From contig NZ_DBBS01000018.1 of the NCBI RefSeq assembly GCF_002292295.1, positions 124,001 to 188,000 on the forward strand: a stretch of DNA of 64,000 nucleotides. The letters are read 5' to 3'. This stretch comes from Sphingomonas sp. UBA978. Its GTDB lineage: Bacteria; Pseudomonadota; Alphaproteobacteria; Sphingomonadales; Sphingomonadaceae. Within the stretch, counting starts at the first letter, position 1; each line of letters opens with the position of its first letter. The notes beneath the pieces were generated by a model. The model was not told the DNA's origin, made no database searches, and was given only the letters and a program-made list of their open reading frames with translations. Made by a program: the position numbers and the translations under genes. Below are positions 26,696-35,649 of the stretch, in pieces.

Positions 26696-27495
26696 CGGGT
26701 TTGATGGCGGGCAAGCGTGGGCTCATCATGGGTCTGGCGAACGACAAGTCGCTGGCCTGGGGCATCGCCAAGCAATTGTCCGAACATGGCGCGGAGCTGG
26801 CCTTTTCCTACCAGGGCGCGGCGATGGAAAAGCGGGTGCGCCCGCTTGCCGAGCAGCTGGGCGTGGCGCGGCTGTTCGATTGCGACGTGTCCGACATGGC
26901 GGCGCTCGATACGACCTTCGACGCGCTGGCGGCGGAATGGCCCCGGATCGACTTCGTCGTCCATGCGATCGGCTTTTCTGACAAATCGCAGCTGCGCGGG
27001 CGCTATTACGACACGACGCTCGACAATTTCCTGATGACGATGAACATCTCCGCCTATTCGCTGGTCGCGGTGGCGCAGCGCGCACGACGGCTGATGCCGG
27101 AGGGCGGGTCGATCCTGACGCTGACCTATTATGGCGCGGAAAAGGTCATTCCCCATTACAACGTCATGGGGGTCGCCAAGGCGGCGCTGGAGACGAGCGT
27201 CAAATATCTCGCGGTCGATCTCGGCCCCGACAACATCCGCATCAACGCCATCTCCGCCGGCCCGATCCAGACGCTGGCGGCACGCGGCATCGGCGATTTC
27301 AACTATATCCTGAAGTGGAACGAGCTGAACGCGCCGCTGCGCCGCACGGTGACGATCGAGGACGTCGGCGGCGCCGGCCTCTACATGCTCAGCGACCTGT
27401 CGAGCGGCGTGACCGGCGAAATCCACCATGTCGACGCAGGATACAACGTCATCGGTATGAAGGCAGAAGACGCCCCGGACATCGCGCTGGCGTGA
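26692..27495 (+). CDS. fabI: Enoyl-[acyl-carrier-protein] reductase (NADH)
   Basis: The 267-aa enzyme performs the last reduction of fatty-acid elongation. The Tyr-X6-Lys catalytic pair is Y156 and K163 (PHYNVMGVAK), and the nucleotide-binding segment GLANDKSLAWGIAKQLSEHG is near the N-terminus. The GTG at 26692 is supported by GGAGG ten bases upstream and the GTGA overlap. An internal ATG at 26704 is a weaker alternative. It is the third gene of a coupled run leading to aroC, linking fatty acid and aromatic synthesis only by position. Confidence 0.95.
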   Translation: MTGLMAGKRGLIMGLANDKSLAWGIAKQLSEHGAELAFSYQGAAMEKRVRPLAEQLGVARLFDCDVSDMAALDTTFDALAAEWPRIDFVVHAIGFSDKSQLRGRYYDTTLDNFLMTMNISAYSLVAVAQRARRLMPEGGSILTLTYYGAEKVIPHYNVMGVAKAALETSVKYLAVDLGPDNIRINAISAGPIQTLAARGIGDFNYILKWNELNAPLRRTVTIEDVGGAGLYMLSDLSSGVTGEIHHVDAGYNVIGMKAEDAPDIALA

Positions 27496-28019
27496 CCGTC
27501 GCCGTCCGGCCGGCGCGCAGCGACGACGTCGCGGCCATCGACACGCTGCTGCGGGACTGTTTTCCGGCACCCGACGAAGCCGTGCTGGTCCGCGATCTGT
27601 GCGTGGATGGCGATATGATCCTCGTCCTCGTTGCCGAAGACGAAAGCGACGGGACGCTCGCCGGACTGGTCGCCTTCAGCCGGATGGATGTGACGATCGG
27701 CGACAAGGCGGTGCCTTCCGCTGCGCTGGCACCGATCGCGGTCGATCGTGAATGGCGGCGTCAGGGTGTGGCCGAGGCGCTGATCGGTGCCGGCGTCGAA
27801 CATCTCGAAACGGCCGGTGTCGTATTGTGCTTCGCGCTCGGGGAGCCGGATTTCTACGGCAGGTTCGGGTTCGCCGTGGACCTCGCCCATGGCTTCGCCT
27901 CGCCCTATGCCGGCGACTATTTCATGGCCCTGCCCCTGCAGGGTGGCTTGATCCCCTGCGGCGTCCGCGGCAACGCGACGCATGCGGCGGCATTCGCCAG
28001 GCTGGGGTCCCCATCGTGA
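27492..28019 (+). CDS. GNAT family N-acetyltransferase
   Basis: The 175-aa protein has the acetyl-CoA binding signature ALAPIAVDREWRRQGVAEAL (the Q/RxxGxA pattern) and a YhbS-like C-terminal half ending in GEPDFYGRFGFAVD. The substrate is unknown. The GTG at 27492 overlaps the fabI stop, and its own stop overlaps the aroC start, each by GTGA. Coupling implies it is produced at levels matched to its neighbours. Confidence 0.9.
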   Translation: MTVAVRPARSDDVAAIDTLLRDCFPAPDEAVLVRDLCVDGDMILVLVAEDESDGTLAGLVAFSRMDVTIGDKAVPSAALAPIAVDREWRRQGVAEALIGAGVEHLETAGVVLCFALGEPDFYGRFGFAVDLAHGFASPYAGDYFMALPLQGGLIPCGVRGNATHAAAFARLGSPS

Positions 28020-29086
28020 GCATCAATTCCTTCGGTCATCTGTTCCGCTTCACCACCTGGGGCGAGAGCCACGGTCCGGCGATCGGCGCCGTCGTCGACG
28101 GTTGCCCGCCGGGACTCGCGCTGACCGAGGGGGATATCCAGCCGTGGCTCGACAAGCGCCGCCCCGGCACGTCACGCTTCACGACACAGCGGCGCGAGCC
28201 CGATCAGGTGCGCATCCTGTCGGGCGTGTTCGAGGGACGGACGACGGGGACGCCGATCAGCCTGATGATCGAGAATGTCGACCAGCGTTCGAAGGACTAT
28301 TCCGAGGTCGCGCTCGCCTATCGTCCGGGTCATGCCGATTACGCCTATGACGCCAAATATGGTTTTCGCGACTATCGTGGCGGCGGGCGGTCGTCGGCGC
28401 GCGAGACGGCGTCGCGCGTCGCCGCCGGAGCAGTGGCGCGGCTGGTGATCCCGCAGGTGCGCATCCGTGGCTGGGTCGAGGCGATCGGTGGCGACGCCAT
28501 CGACTATGCCGCGTTCGACGATGCGGCGATCGACGACAATCCGTTCTTCTGCCCGGATCGCGCCGCGGCGGCGCGGTGGGAGGCGCTGGTCGACGGCGCG
28601 CGCAAGGCGGGATCGTCGCTGGGCGCGGTGGTCGCGTGCGAGGCGACCGGTGTGCCCGCCGGCTGGGGCGCGCCGCTCTATGCCAAGCTCGATGCCGAGC
28701 TGGCGCACGCCTGTATGGGGATCAATGCGGTGAAGGGCGTCGAGATCGGCGATGGCTTCGCGGCCGCGGCACTGACCGGCGAAGGCAATGCCGATGCGAT
28801 GCGGCCCGGCGCCGACGGCCCCGATTTCCTCGCCAACCACGCTGGCGGGATCACCGGCGGCATCGCCACGGGCCAGCCGATCCGCGTGCGGGTCGCGTTC
28901 AAGCCGACCAGTTCGATCCTGACCCCGGTCGAGACGATCGACCGCAGCGGCAACGCCGCCGATATCGCCACCAAAGGCCGCCACGACCCCTGCGTCGGCA
29001 TTCGCGGCGTGCCGGTCGTGGAGGCGATGGTGGCGCTCGTCCTGGCCGACCAGGCGTTGCTGCACCGGGGCCAGACGGGGCGCTAA
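28016..29086 (+). CDS. aroC: Chorismate synthase
   Basis: The 356-aa enzyme converts EPSP to chorismate using reduced FMN. Signatures include the opening NSFGHLFRFTTWGESHGPAIG (part quoted), YRPGHADYAYDAKYGFRDYR, GGGRSSARETASRVAAGAVA and a near C-terminal KGRHDPCVGIRGVPV, all in family order. The start is the GTG at 28016 in a GTGA overlap with the GNAT gene. The sequence after the stop carries an EcfG-type promoter for the next gene. Confidence 0.97.
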   Translation: MSINSFGHLFRFTTWGESHGPAIGAVVDGCPPGLALTEGDIQPWLDKRRPGTSRFTTQRREPDQVRILSGVFEGRTTGTPISLMIENVDQRSKDYSEVALAYRPGHADYAYDAKYGFRDYRGGGRSSARETASRVAAGAVARLVIPQVRIRGWVEAIGGDAIDYAAFDDAAIDDNPFFCPDRAAAARWEALVDGARKAGSSLGAVVACEATGVPAGWGAPLYAKLDAELAHACMGINAVKGVEIGDGFAAAALTGEGNADAMRPGADGPDFLANHAGGITGGIATGQPIRVRVAFKPTSSILTPVETIDRSGNAADIATKGRHDPCVGIRGVPVVEAMVALVLADQALLHRGQTGR

Positions 29087-29098
29087 CGGTTAATAATT

Positions 29099-29123
29099 GG
29101 AACCCTCTCCTGTCCTACCCGTT
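29099..29123 (+). promoter_or_regulatory. Candidate EcfG (general stress sigma) promoter
   Basis: GGAAC at 29099-29103 and CGTT at 29120-29123 are separated by 16 bases, the spacing expected of EcfG-type -35 and -10 elements in alphaproteobacteria. It lies 31 bases upstream of the ATG at 29155, just after the aroC stop. The expected role is stress induction of the Thr/Gly-rich protein; this follows from consensus alone. Confidence 0.7.
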
Positions 29124-29154
29124 GGGGGCGGGCAAGAATTTGCAGGAGAGAACA

Positions 29155-29601
29155 ATGCGTAAGGTCATTCCAATCATGGCGGCTGCCATGCTGATCCCGG
29201 CCGCAGCCTATGCTCAGACCACGACCGGAGGCACCGCCGGTTCGACGATGGGTACGACCTCCGGCACGATGGGCGGCCAGACGACCACCACGTCGCCCAC
29301 CGATTCGACGATGTCGACGACGACCACTACCCAGAGCAAATCGTCGAAGCGCGGGCGCAGCACGCGCGCCGGCACCAGTGGCAGTGCGACCGGCGTCGAC
29401 AACTCGACCACGACAACGACGCCGGCCCCCGGGTCGACCACCGACACGATGGGCGGCACGACGGGCACCGGCACCGGTACGACGACCGGGACGATGGGCG
29501 GCACCGGCACCACGGGTACGATGGGTGGCACGTCGACGACGGGTACCATGGGTGGAACAACGACCGGCACCACCACCGGTGGCACCACGCCGCCGCAATA
29601 A
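29155..29601 (+). CDS. Exported Thr/Gly-rich low-complexity protein
   Basis: The 148-aa product begins with a signal peptide (MRKVIPIMAAAMLIPAAAYA) and is then almost wholly Thr, Gly, Ser, Met and Pro, with repeated TTGTMGGT- and TTTT-like units and a basic island, SKSSKRGRSTRAG. It should be periplasmic, cell-surface or secreted. AGGAG lies 7 bases upstream of the ATG. No family is recognised. A terminator follows directly, and an EcfG-type promoter precedes it, so it appears to be its own stress-controlled unit. Confidence 0.8.
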   Translation: MRKVIPIMAAAMLIPAAAYAQTTTGGTAGSTMGTTSGTMGGQTTTTSPTDSTMSTTTTTQSKSSKRGRSTRAGTSGSATGVDNSTTTTTPAPGSTTDTMGGTTGTGTGTTTGTMGGTGTTGTMGGTSTTGTMGGTTTGTTTGGTTPPQ

Positions 29602-29626
29602 GCCGTCACCGATGTGAGGCTCGAAC

Positions 29627-29656
29627 AGCCGGGTGGTCCACGCCACCCGGCTTTTT
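29627..29656 (+). terminator. Rho-independent terminator of the Thr/Gly-rich gene
   Basis: AGCCGGGTGG (29627-29636) pairs with CCACCCGGCT (29643-29652) around a 6-base loop and is followed by TTTTT. On the minus strand no T-run follows, so it is not an obvious terminator for the converging purA. Confidence 0.93.
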
Positions 29657-29666
29657 CGTGTCCCGA

Positions 29667-30956
29667 TCAGTCCGCGAAGGGATCGCGGACCAGGATCGTA
29701 TCCTCCCGCTCCGGGCTGGTCGACACCAGCGCGACCGGGCAACGGATCAGTTCCTCGACGCGGCGGATATACTTGATCGCCTGCGCCGGCAGGTCCGCCC
29801 AACTGCGTGCGCCGGCGGTCGATTCCTGCCAGCCCTCCATCGTCTCGTAGACCGGCTCGACCGCGGCCTGATCGGCGGCATGCGACGGGAAATAATCGAG
29901 TTCCTCCCCACGCAGGCGATAGCCAGTGCAGATCTTCACCGTCTCGAACCCGTCGAGCACGTCGATCTTGGTCAGGGCGATGCCGGTGATCCCGCCGACC
30001 GCCGCCGACTGGCGCAGCAGCACCGTGTCGATCCAGCCGCAGCGGCGCTTGCGCCCGGTGACGGTGCCGAATTCATGGCCACGCACGCCGAGGCGCTCGC
30101 CGGTTTCGTCCTCCAGCTCGGTGGGGAACGGACCCGAACCGACGCGGGTCGTATAGGCCTTGGCGATGCCGAGCACGAAGCCGACCGCCGCCGGTCCCAG
30201 ACCCGAACCGCCCGCCGCAGTGCCGGCGATCGTGTTGGACGAGGTGACGAAGGGATAGGTGCCGTGATCGACGTCGAGCAGCACGCCCTGTGCGCCTTCG
30301 AACAGGATGCGCTTGCCCGCCGCCCGCGCCTCGTTGAGATCGCGCCACACCGGCTTGGCGAAGGACAGGACGAAATCAGCGATCTCGCGCAGTTCGGCGA
30401 TCAGCGCCGCGCGATCGATCGCGGGCGACCCGAAGCCGGCACGCAGCGCGTCGTGATGCGCGAGCAGCCGGTCGAGCTGCGGCCCAAGGTCGTCGAGATG
30501 CGCGAGGTCGCAGACGCGGATCGCGCGACGGCCGACCTTGTCCTCATAGGCCGGGCCAATGCCGCGCCGGGTCGTGCCGATCTTGCCCGCGCCGCTCGCA
30601 TCCTCGCGCAGCGCGTCGAGGTCGCGGTGCAGCGGCAGGATCAGCGCGCAATTGTCGGCGATGCGCAACGTCTCCGGCGTCGCCCCCACGCCCTGTGCCG
30701 CCAGCCGCTCGATCTCCGCCTTCAGCGCCCAGGGATCGAGGACGACGCCGTTGCCGATGACGCTCGGGGTGCCGCGGACGATACCCGAGGGGAGCAGCGA
30801 CAGTTTGTAGACGTTCTCGCCGACGACGAGCGTGTGACCGGCGTTGTGCCCGCCCTGGAAGCGAACGACCATGTCGGCGCGCTCGGCAAGCCAGTCGACG
30901 ATCTTGCCCTTGCCCTCGTCGCCCCATTGCGCGCCGATCACTGCTACATTGGCCAT
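29667..30956 (-). CDS. purA: Adenylosuccinate synthetase
   Basis: The 429-aa enzyme makes adenylosuccinate from IMP, GTP and aspartate in AMP synthesis. Its GTP-binding N-terminus is QWGDEGKGKIVDWLAE, and the later RRGIGPAYEDKVGRRAIRV and VGSGPFPTEL segments fit the family. It is the last of a minus-strand run with VOC and hisZ upstream. The overall length matches the family (about 430 aa). Confidence 0.97.
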   Translation of the reverse strand: MANVAVIGAQWGDEGKGKIVDWLAERADMVVRFQGGHNAGHTLVVGENVYKLSLLPSGIVRGTPSVIGNGVVLDPWALKAEIERLAAQGVGATPETLRIADNCALILPLHRDLDALREDASGAGKIGTTRRGIGPAYEDKVGRRAIRVCDLAHLDDLGPQLDRLLAHHDALRAGFGSPAIDRAALIAELREIADFVLSFAKPVWRDLNEARAAGKRILFEGAQGVLLDVDHGTYPFVTSSNTIAGTAAGGSGLGPAAVGFVLGIAKAYTTRVGSGPFPTELEDETGERLGVRGHEFGTVTGRKRRCGWIDTVLLRQSAAVGGITGIALTKIDVLDGFETVKICTGYRLRGEELDYFPSHAADQAAVEPVYETMEGWQESTAGARSWADLPAQAIKYIRRVEELIRCPVALVSTSPEREDTILVRDPFAD

Positions 30957-31045
30957 GGATACGGAACTCCCCCTGCCACAGCGAACCCGCGCGCCCTTCG
31001 ACAGGACTCGGCGCGACGGGTGGTTCCGAAATGTCGGGGCGGCGG

Positions 31046-31465
31046 TTACCCGGCGCTGCGAGCGGGGTCAACCGCATGCACGAGCACCGCGTCGGCGGGA
31101 TGCGGCGAATCATGCTCGACATATTCGACCAGCGTACCGTCGCGCTGCCGGACCAGCATGTTGCGCCCGGTCGGCACGCGCTGGATGCCGTCGAGGATGG
31201 TGGCGCCGGTCGTCGGCAGATAAGCGGCGAAGGCGGCCAGATCGTCGACCATGAACGTCATCGCGGTCGCGCGAAACGGCGCCAGCGCCGCGTCGGACCC
31301 CCCGATGAAGAGGATCTGCCCGACCTGCACGAGGCGCAGTTCCATCTCCGGATAATCGAACTGCAGCCGCACCGGTTCGCCGAACAGGGCCTCATATTCG
31401 GCGACCGCGGCGTCGATCGCCTCGAGCGGCAGCAACCGTCGGACCAGCACGTTACGGATCCGCAC
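31046..31465 (-). CDS. VOC family protein (glyoxalase/bleomycin-resistance fold)
   Basis: The 139-aa protein has two beta-alpha-beta-beta-beta half-repeats in the VOC style, with an opening VLVRRLLPLEAIDAAVAEYE and a closing VEYVEH metal-ligand-like Glu. The substrate cannot be inferred. The GTG at 31465 has GGGAGG just upstream. It lies between purA (90 bases) and hisZ (28 bases). Confidence 0.8.
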   Translation of the reverse strand: MRIRNVLVRRLLPLEAIDAAVAEYEALFGEPVRLQFDYPEMELRLVQVGQILFIGGSDAALAPFRATAMTFMVDDLAAFAAYLPTTGATILDGIQRVPTGRNMLVRQRDGTLVEYVEHDSPHPADAVLVHAVDPARSAG

Positions 31466-31493
31466 TTCGGCCTCCCTTCGCGATATGGATCGA

Positions 31494-32609
31494 TCAGTCG
31501 GCGGGCAGCGCCCTTGCCTCGCCCGCCGCCCACAGATGCGTGCACAATTGCGCTTCGGGCGTATCGCCCGGTTCCAGCGCGGCGACGGTCACCCAGCCGT
31601 CGGCGCGCATCCTCGCGCCGTCCGCGGCGGGGGTACCGAAAGGCAGGAACAGGCGGCGGCGATCGACCGGGCCGGTGGTGGCAACGATCGCATCGGCGTA
31701 GAGGGAAAAGCCGGTCGCGACCTCTTCCGCGCCATCGCCATGGACGATGCGATAGGTGCCGCCGCGGCCGACCTCACGCGCGACGCCGGCGGCAAAGATC
31801 GAAAAGCCGAGCCATGTCTGATATTCGAAACCGTGCCGCTCGGTCGGATCGAGCGTCAGCCTGACGCTGTCAGGGATTGCCGCGGTGATCGCCGCCAGTC
31901 CGTCGAGTCGCGACGTCAGCACGCCATCCGTGTCGAACGCGCGCAACTGCGCCATCGCGGATGCGAACGGTCCCGCCGCGGCGATCAGCGGCAGATAGTC
32001 GGGCGCGATCTCCGCGACGCCGCCGGCATCCTTGGCATCCAGTCGTTCGCGCAGCCGGCCGATGCGGTCGGCGGCGACCGGCAGCGGCCCGGCGGCGAGG
32101 GTATCGACCAGATCGGGCAAGGTGAAATCAATCGAAACACCCGCAACGCCGGCCGCGGTCAGCCCCTCGACCGCGACCCCGACGACCTCGCTGGCGGCGG
32201 GCCGCGAATCGAGACCGATCAGTTCCACGCCGACCTGCCGCCGCTCGCGGCCGGGAGCGAGCGCGGAGGCGCGCAGCGCCAGGACCGAACCGGCATAGGA
32301 CAGACGGACGGGGCGCGGGTGGTGGCCCATGCGGGTCGCGGCGATCCTCGCCACCTGCGCGGTCAGATCGGGGCGGATCGCCATCGTCGTCTGGCTGACC
32401 GGGTCGACGAAGCGCACCGCGTTGCGCAGCCCGCCCGCCTTCAGTCGCGCGCCCAACCCTTCGGCGAATTCGGCGAGCGGCGGATCGACGCGTTCGTACC
32501 CGTGACCCCGCGCCGCCTCCAGCACGCGCGCCTCGATCGCGGCGGCGGCATCGGCGAAGGGAGGCAGGCGATCGTGGAAGCCCTCGGGCAGCAGGCCGAA
32601 TTTGGTCAT
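31494..32609 (-). CDS. hisZ: ATP phosphoribosyltransferase regulatory subunit
   Basis: The 371-aa HisZ resembles class II aminoacyl-tRNA synthetases (HisRS-like) but lacks aminoacylation and instead activates the short form of HisG in histidine synthesis. It begins MTKFGLLPEGFHDRLPPFAD and retains the VDPVSQTTMAIRPDLTAQVARI motif-2-like region. The ATG at 32609 is preferred for family-typical length; another in-frame ATG at 32645 would add 12 residues. No short hisG is in the window. HisZ beside purA is a known alphaproteobacterial arrangement. Confidence 0.9.
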   Translation of the reverse strand: MTKFGLLPEGFHDRLPPFADAAAAIEARVLEAARGHGYERVDPPLAEFAEGLGARLKAGGLRNAVRFVDPVSQTTMAIRPDLTAQVARIAATRMGHHPRPVRLSYAGSVLALRASALAPGRERRQVGVELIGLDSRPAASEVVGVAVEGLTAAGVAGVSIDFTLPDLVDTLAAGPLPVAADRIGRLRERLDAKDAGGVAEIAPDYLPLIAAAGPFASAMAQLRAFDTDGVLTSRLDGLAAITAAIPDSVRLTLDPTERHGFEYQTWLGFSIFAAGVAREVGRGGTYRIVHGDGAEEVATGFSLYADAIVATTGPVDRRRLFLPFGTPAADGARMRADGWVTVAALEPGDTPEAQLCTHLWAAGEARALPAD

Positions 32610-32663
32610 GTCGCGCGGATAGCGACAGCGGCGGAGGAGCGCCATAGCCGCGATGCGGTTGCG

Positions 32664-33767
32664 TTAGCCGGCAGGTGCGGGTGTGGGCGGTACATCGGGG
32701 GTCGGCGCGGGAGCCGGCGTGGCGGGGGCGACGGGCAGTTCGACGGTTGGGGCCGATCCCCGGCCACGCAACCGGATGGCACCGCTGGGCGCCTCGGTCA
32801 TGCCGCCCGAGTCCGCCTTGCCGCGGCCGTGCAGGCGGTCGATCTCCGCCTGCCGCCGTTGCAGATAGAAATCGCGGGCATTGCCGTACCGGTCGCCGGG
32901 GGCGGTATCGATCGCCTTGTAGGTTTCGTCGAACTCCGCGCGATGATCGAGCGCGCCGAGCGCACCGGCGGGGATCGCGAACTTGGGATCGGTTACCCCC
33001 TGCCCCAATGCGATGGGCATGACCAGACGGTCGATCGCACCGCCGAACAGGTCCCGGATCGTCGTCGGCCCGACCAGCGGCAGGTACAGGAACGCGCCGT
33101 TGGGGACGCCATAGAAGCCTAGCGTGTTGGCGAACCCGTTGCTGCGGCGGGGCAGCCTGAACGGTTTGCGACGAGCGATGTCGAACAGGCCGATCGCGCC
33201 GATCGTCGTGTTGACCACGAACCGCCCGACCGTCTCTGCCGCCTTGCCGATCTTGTGCTGGAGCAGATAATTCACGAACACCACCGGTTCGCGCAGATTG
33301 TAGAGGAAGTTGTGGATGCCGTCGCGGATCGGCCCCGGCACCTTATTCTTGTACGCCATCGAGAGGGGACCGATCAGCGCGCGGTCCACCGCCTGCGTCG
33401 CGTCGAACGCAGTCGCATTGATCCCGGCAAGCGGATCGGGCGCCTCCCAGTCACCGCGCGCGGTCACGACGATGTCCGTGCCCGGCGACGTGGCGTCAGC
33501 GGCGGCGAATACCGGGAACGTGGCGAACGGGACCTGAACCAGCGGCAATACCGGAACGACCGGCGGCCCATCTGCGGGAAGCGGCGGCAGCAGGTCTTGC
33601 AACGGCCGATCCGGCATCCGGTCCACCGGCGCGGGCGACGCGATGACCGATGTCTGCCCGACCGGCGCGATGTCGGGCAACGTCGGCGCCATCAGCGGAC
33701 CCGACCCGAGCAGCAGGACCGCGATCACCGACAACGCCAATGCACCAATCCCCCGGCCCCGGCGCAT
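32664..33767 (-). CDS. mlaA: MlaA (VacJ) family protein lacking a lipobox cysteine
   Basis: The 367-aa product has an MlaA core (about residues 108-315) containing DPLAGINATAFDATQAVDRA, GIHNFLYNLREPVVFVNYLLQ and a later PLVGPTTIRDLFGGAIDRLV. In E. coli MlaA is an outer-membrane lipoprotein removing mislocalised phospholipids. Here the N-terminus is a signal-like helix (residues 8-26) without any Cys for lipidation, then a Pro-rich linker, and a Pro/Ala-rich C-terminal tail. It is 28 kb from the mlaEFD operon in this window, but both may serve the same pathway. The ATG at 33767 is the only plausible start. Confidence 0.88.
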   Translation of the reverse strand: MRRGRGIGALALSVIAVLLLGSGPLMAPTLPDIAPVGQTSVIASPAPVDRMPDRPLQDLLPPLPADGPPVVPVLPLVQVPFATFPVFAAADATSPGTDIVVTARGDWEAPDPLAGINATAFDATQAVDRALIGPLSMAYKNKVPGPIRDGIHNFLYNLREPVVFVNYLLQHKIGKAAETVGRFVVNTTIGAIGLFDIARRKPFRLPRRSNGFANTLGFYGVPNGAFLYLPLVGPTTIRDLFGGAIDRLVMPIALGQGVTDPKFAIPAGALGALDHRAEFDETYKAIDTAPGDRYGNARDFYLQRRQAEIDRLHGRGKADSGGMTEAPSGAIRLRGRGSAPTVELPVAPATPAPAPTPDVPPTPAPAG

Positions 33768-33947
33768 ATCGGCCGGGCCGTTGGATACTATGGATATGGC
33801 ACAAGCGCCAGACTGGCGGCGTGCGTCAGGGATCGCCGCGATAAAACCGCAATGGCGCTATCGAATGATCGCGGTGAACGCGGTGAACGCGGAGCGGCAA
33901 CGCCTGCCGGAGGATGAGCGCGTCGCACTCACCCTCCGGCGGCAGCG

Positions 33948-35525
33948 TCAGAACGTCAGGCCCATCGCAGTCTTCACGCCGCCCAACGCCTTCACCTTCG
34001 CCAGCAGTGCCGCGTCCACCGGCTCGTCGACCGACAGCAGCAGCACCGCTTCGCCACCCGCCTGACGGCGGCCGAGGTGGAAGGTGCCGATGTTGACGCC
34101 CGCCTCGCCCAGCGCCGTGCCGAGACGACCGATGAAGCCCGGTGCGTCCTCGTTGACGACGTACAGCATCGGCCCAACCAGATCGGCCTCGACCTTGATG
34201 CCGAACAGCTCGACCAGACGCGGCGCCTGATCGCCGAACAGCGTGCCCGCCACCGAACGCTCGCCGTCCGCGGTCTTGACCGAGACGCGCAGCAGCGTGT
34301 GATAATCACCCTCGCGCTCGGTGCGCACCTCGCGCACCTCGACGCCGCGATCGCGCGCCAGCAGCGGGGCGTTGACCATGTTGACCGTCGCGGTCTGCGT
34401 GCCGAGGAAGCCGGCCAGCACCGCGCTGGTGATCGGCTTGGCGTTAAGCTCCGCCGCCGCGCCCTCGGTATGGACCGAGATGCGGGTGATCGCGCCGGTG
34501 GTGAGCTGGCCGACGAGGCTGCCGAGCTTTTCGGCGAGCGCCATGTACGGCTTGAGCTTCGGCGCTTCCTCGGCGGACAGGCTCGGCATGTTGAGCGCGT
34601 TGGTGACGCCGCCCGAGACGAGGAAGTCGGCCATCTGCTCGGCGACCTGGATCGCGACATTGACCTGCGCCTCGGTGGTCGACGCGCCGAGGTGCGGCGT
34701 GGAGACGAAATTTGGCGTGCCGAACAGCGGCGAGGCCTTGGCCGGCTCCTCGACGAACACGTCGAGCGCCGCACCGCCGATATGGCCGCTGTCGAGCCCT
34801 GCCTTCAGCGCCGCCTCGTCGATCAGGCCGCCGCGCGCGCAATTGATGATGCGCACGCCCTTCTTCGTCTTCGCCAGCGCCTCGGCCGACAGGATGTTGC
34901 GGGTCTGGTCGGTCAGCGGCGTGTGCAGCGTGATGAAGTCGGCGCGCGCCAGCAGCTCGTCGAGCGTCACCTTCTCGACGCCCATCTCGACTGCGCGCTC
35001 GGGGGTCAGGAACGGATCGAAGGCGACGACCTTCATCTTGAGGCCGCGCGCGCGGTCGGCGACGATCGAGCCGATGTTGCCGGCGCCGATCAGGCCCAGC
35101 GTCTTGGCGGTCAGCTCGACGCCCATGAAGCGGTTCTTCTCCCACTTGCCGGCCTGCGTCGAGGCGTCCGCCTCGGGCAGCTGGCGGGCGAGCGCGAACA
35201 TCAGCGCGATGGCGTGTTCGGCGGTGGTGATCGAATTGCCGAACGGCGTGTTCATCACCACGACGCCCTTGGCCGACGCCGCGGGGATATCGACGTTGTC
35301 GACGCCGATGCCGGCGCGGCCGACGACCTTCAGGTTGGTGGCGTGTTCGAGGATCGCCTTGGTCACCTTGGTCGAGCTGCGGATCGCGAGGCCGTCATAG
35401 TCGCCGATGATGGCGATCAGCTCTTCGGGGGTCTTGCCGGTGATCTCGTCGACCTCGACGCCGCGCTCGCGAAAGATCTGCGCGGCCTTGGGGTCCATTT
35501 TGTCGGAGATGAGGACTTTGGGCAT
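33948..35525 (-). CDS. serA: D-3-phosphoglycerate dehydrogenase
   Basis: The 525-aa enzyme is the first step of serine synthesis. The NAD-binding motif is in TLGLIGAGNIGSIVADRA, the catalytic Arg is in NCARGGLIDEAAL, and the His is in TPHLGASTTEAQ. A regulatory ASB-like and C-terminal ACT domain occupies roughly 320-525 (family long form). It is downstream of serC on the same strand, separated by about 125 bases containing a repeat pair. The length matches the Mycobacterium/Bacillus-type long SerA. Confidence 0.97.
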   Translation of the reverse strand: MPKVLISDKMDPKAAQIFRERGVEVDEITGKTPEELIAIIGDYDGLAIRSSTKVTKAILEHATNLKVVGRAGIGVDNVDIPAASAKGVVVMNTPFGNSITTAEHAIALMFALARQLPEADASTQAGKWEKNRFMGVELTAKTLGLIGAGNIGSIVADRARGLKMKVVAFDPFLTPERAVEMGVEKVTLDELLARADFITLHTPLTDQTRNILSAEALAKTKKGVRIINCARGGLIDEAALKAGLDSGHIGGAALDVFVEEPAKASPLFGTPNFVSTPHLGASTTEAQVNVAIQVAEQMADFLVSGGVTNALNMPSLSAEEAPKLKPYMALAEKLGSLVGQLTTGAITRISVHTEGAAAELNAKPITSAVLAGFLGTQTATVNMVNAPLLARDRGVEVREVRTEREGDYHTLLRVSVKTADGERSVAGTLFGDQAPRLVELFGIKVEADLVGPMLYVVNEDAPGFIGRLGTALGEAGVNIGTFHLGRRQAGGEAVLLLSVDEPVDAALLAKVKALGGVKTAMGLTF

Positions 35526-35547
35526 GGGTGTTATCCTGTGAACCAGC

Positions 35548-35641
35548 CGTCACCCCCGCGAAGGCGGGGGTCCATAGCCGCTGACGTTGCGGCGTCTTCG
35601 ACGACCTGCGTGTATGGATCCCCGCCTGCGCGGGGATGACG
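35548..35641. repeat. Pair of inverted GTCATCCC-type repeats between serA and serC
   Basis: Copy 35548-35575 and inverted copy 35614-35641 match at 25 of 28 bases as reverse complements, with a 38-base spacer. Each copy is itself palindromic. They occupy most of the serC-serA gap and could fold in the serC-serA transcript. Confidence 0.85.
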
Positions 35642-35649
35642 AAATCGGG

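Noticed and set aside
33904..33945. Hairpin with GCCGGAGG/CCTCCGGC arms near the end of serA as a terminator
   Set aside because: The loop is long, the arms are interrupted, and there is no T-run.
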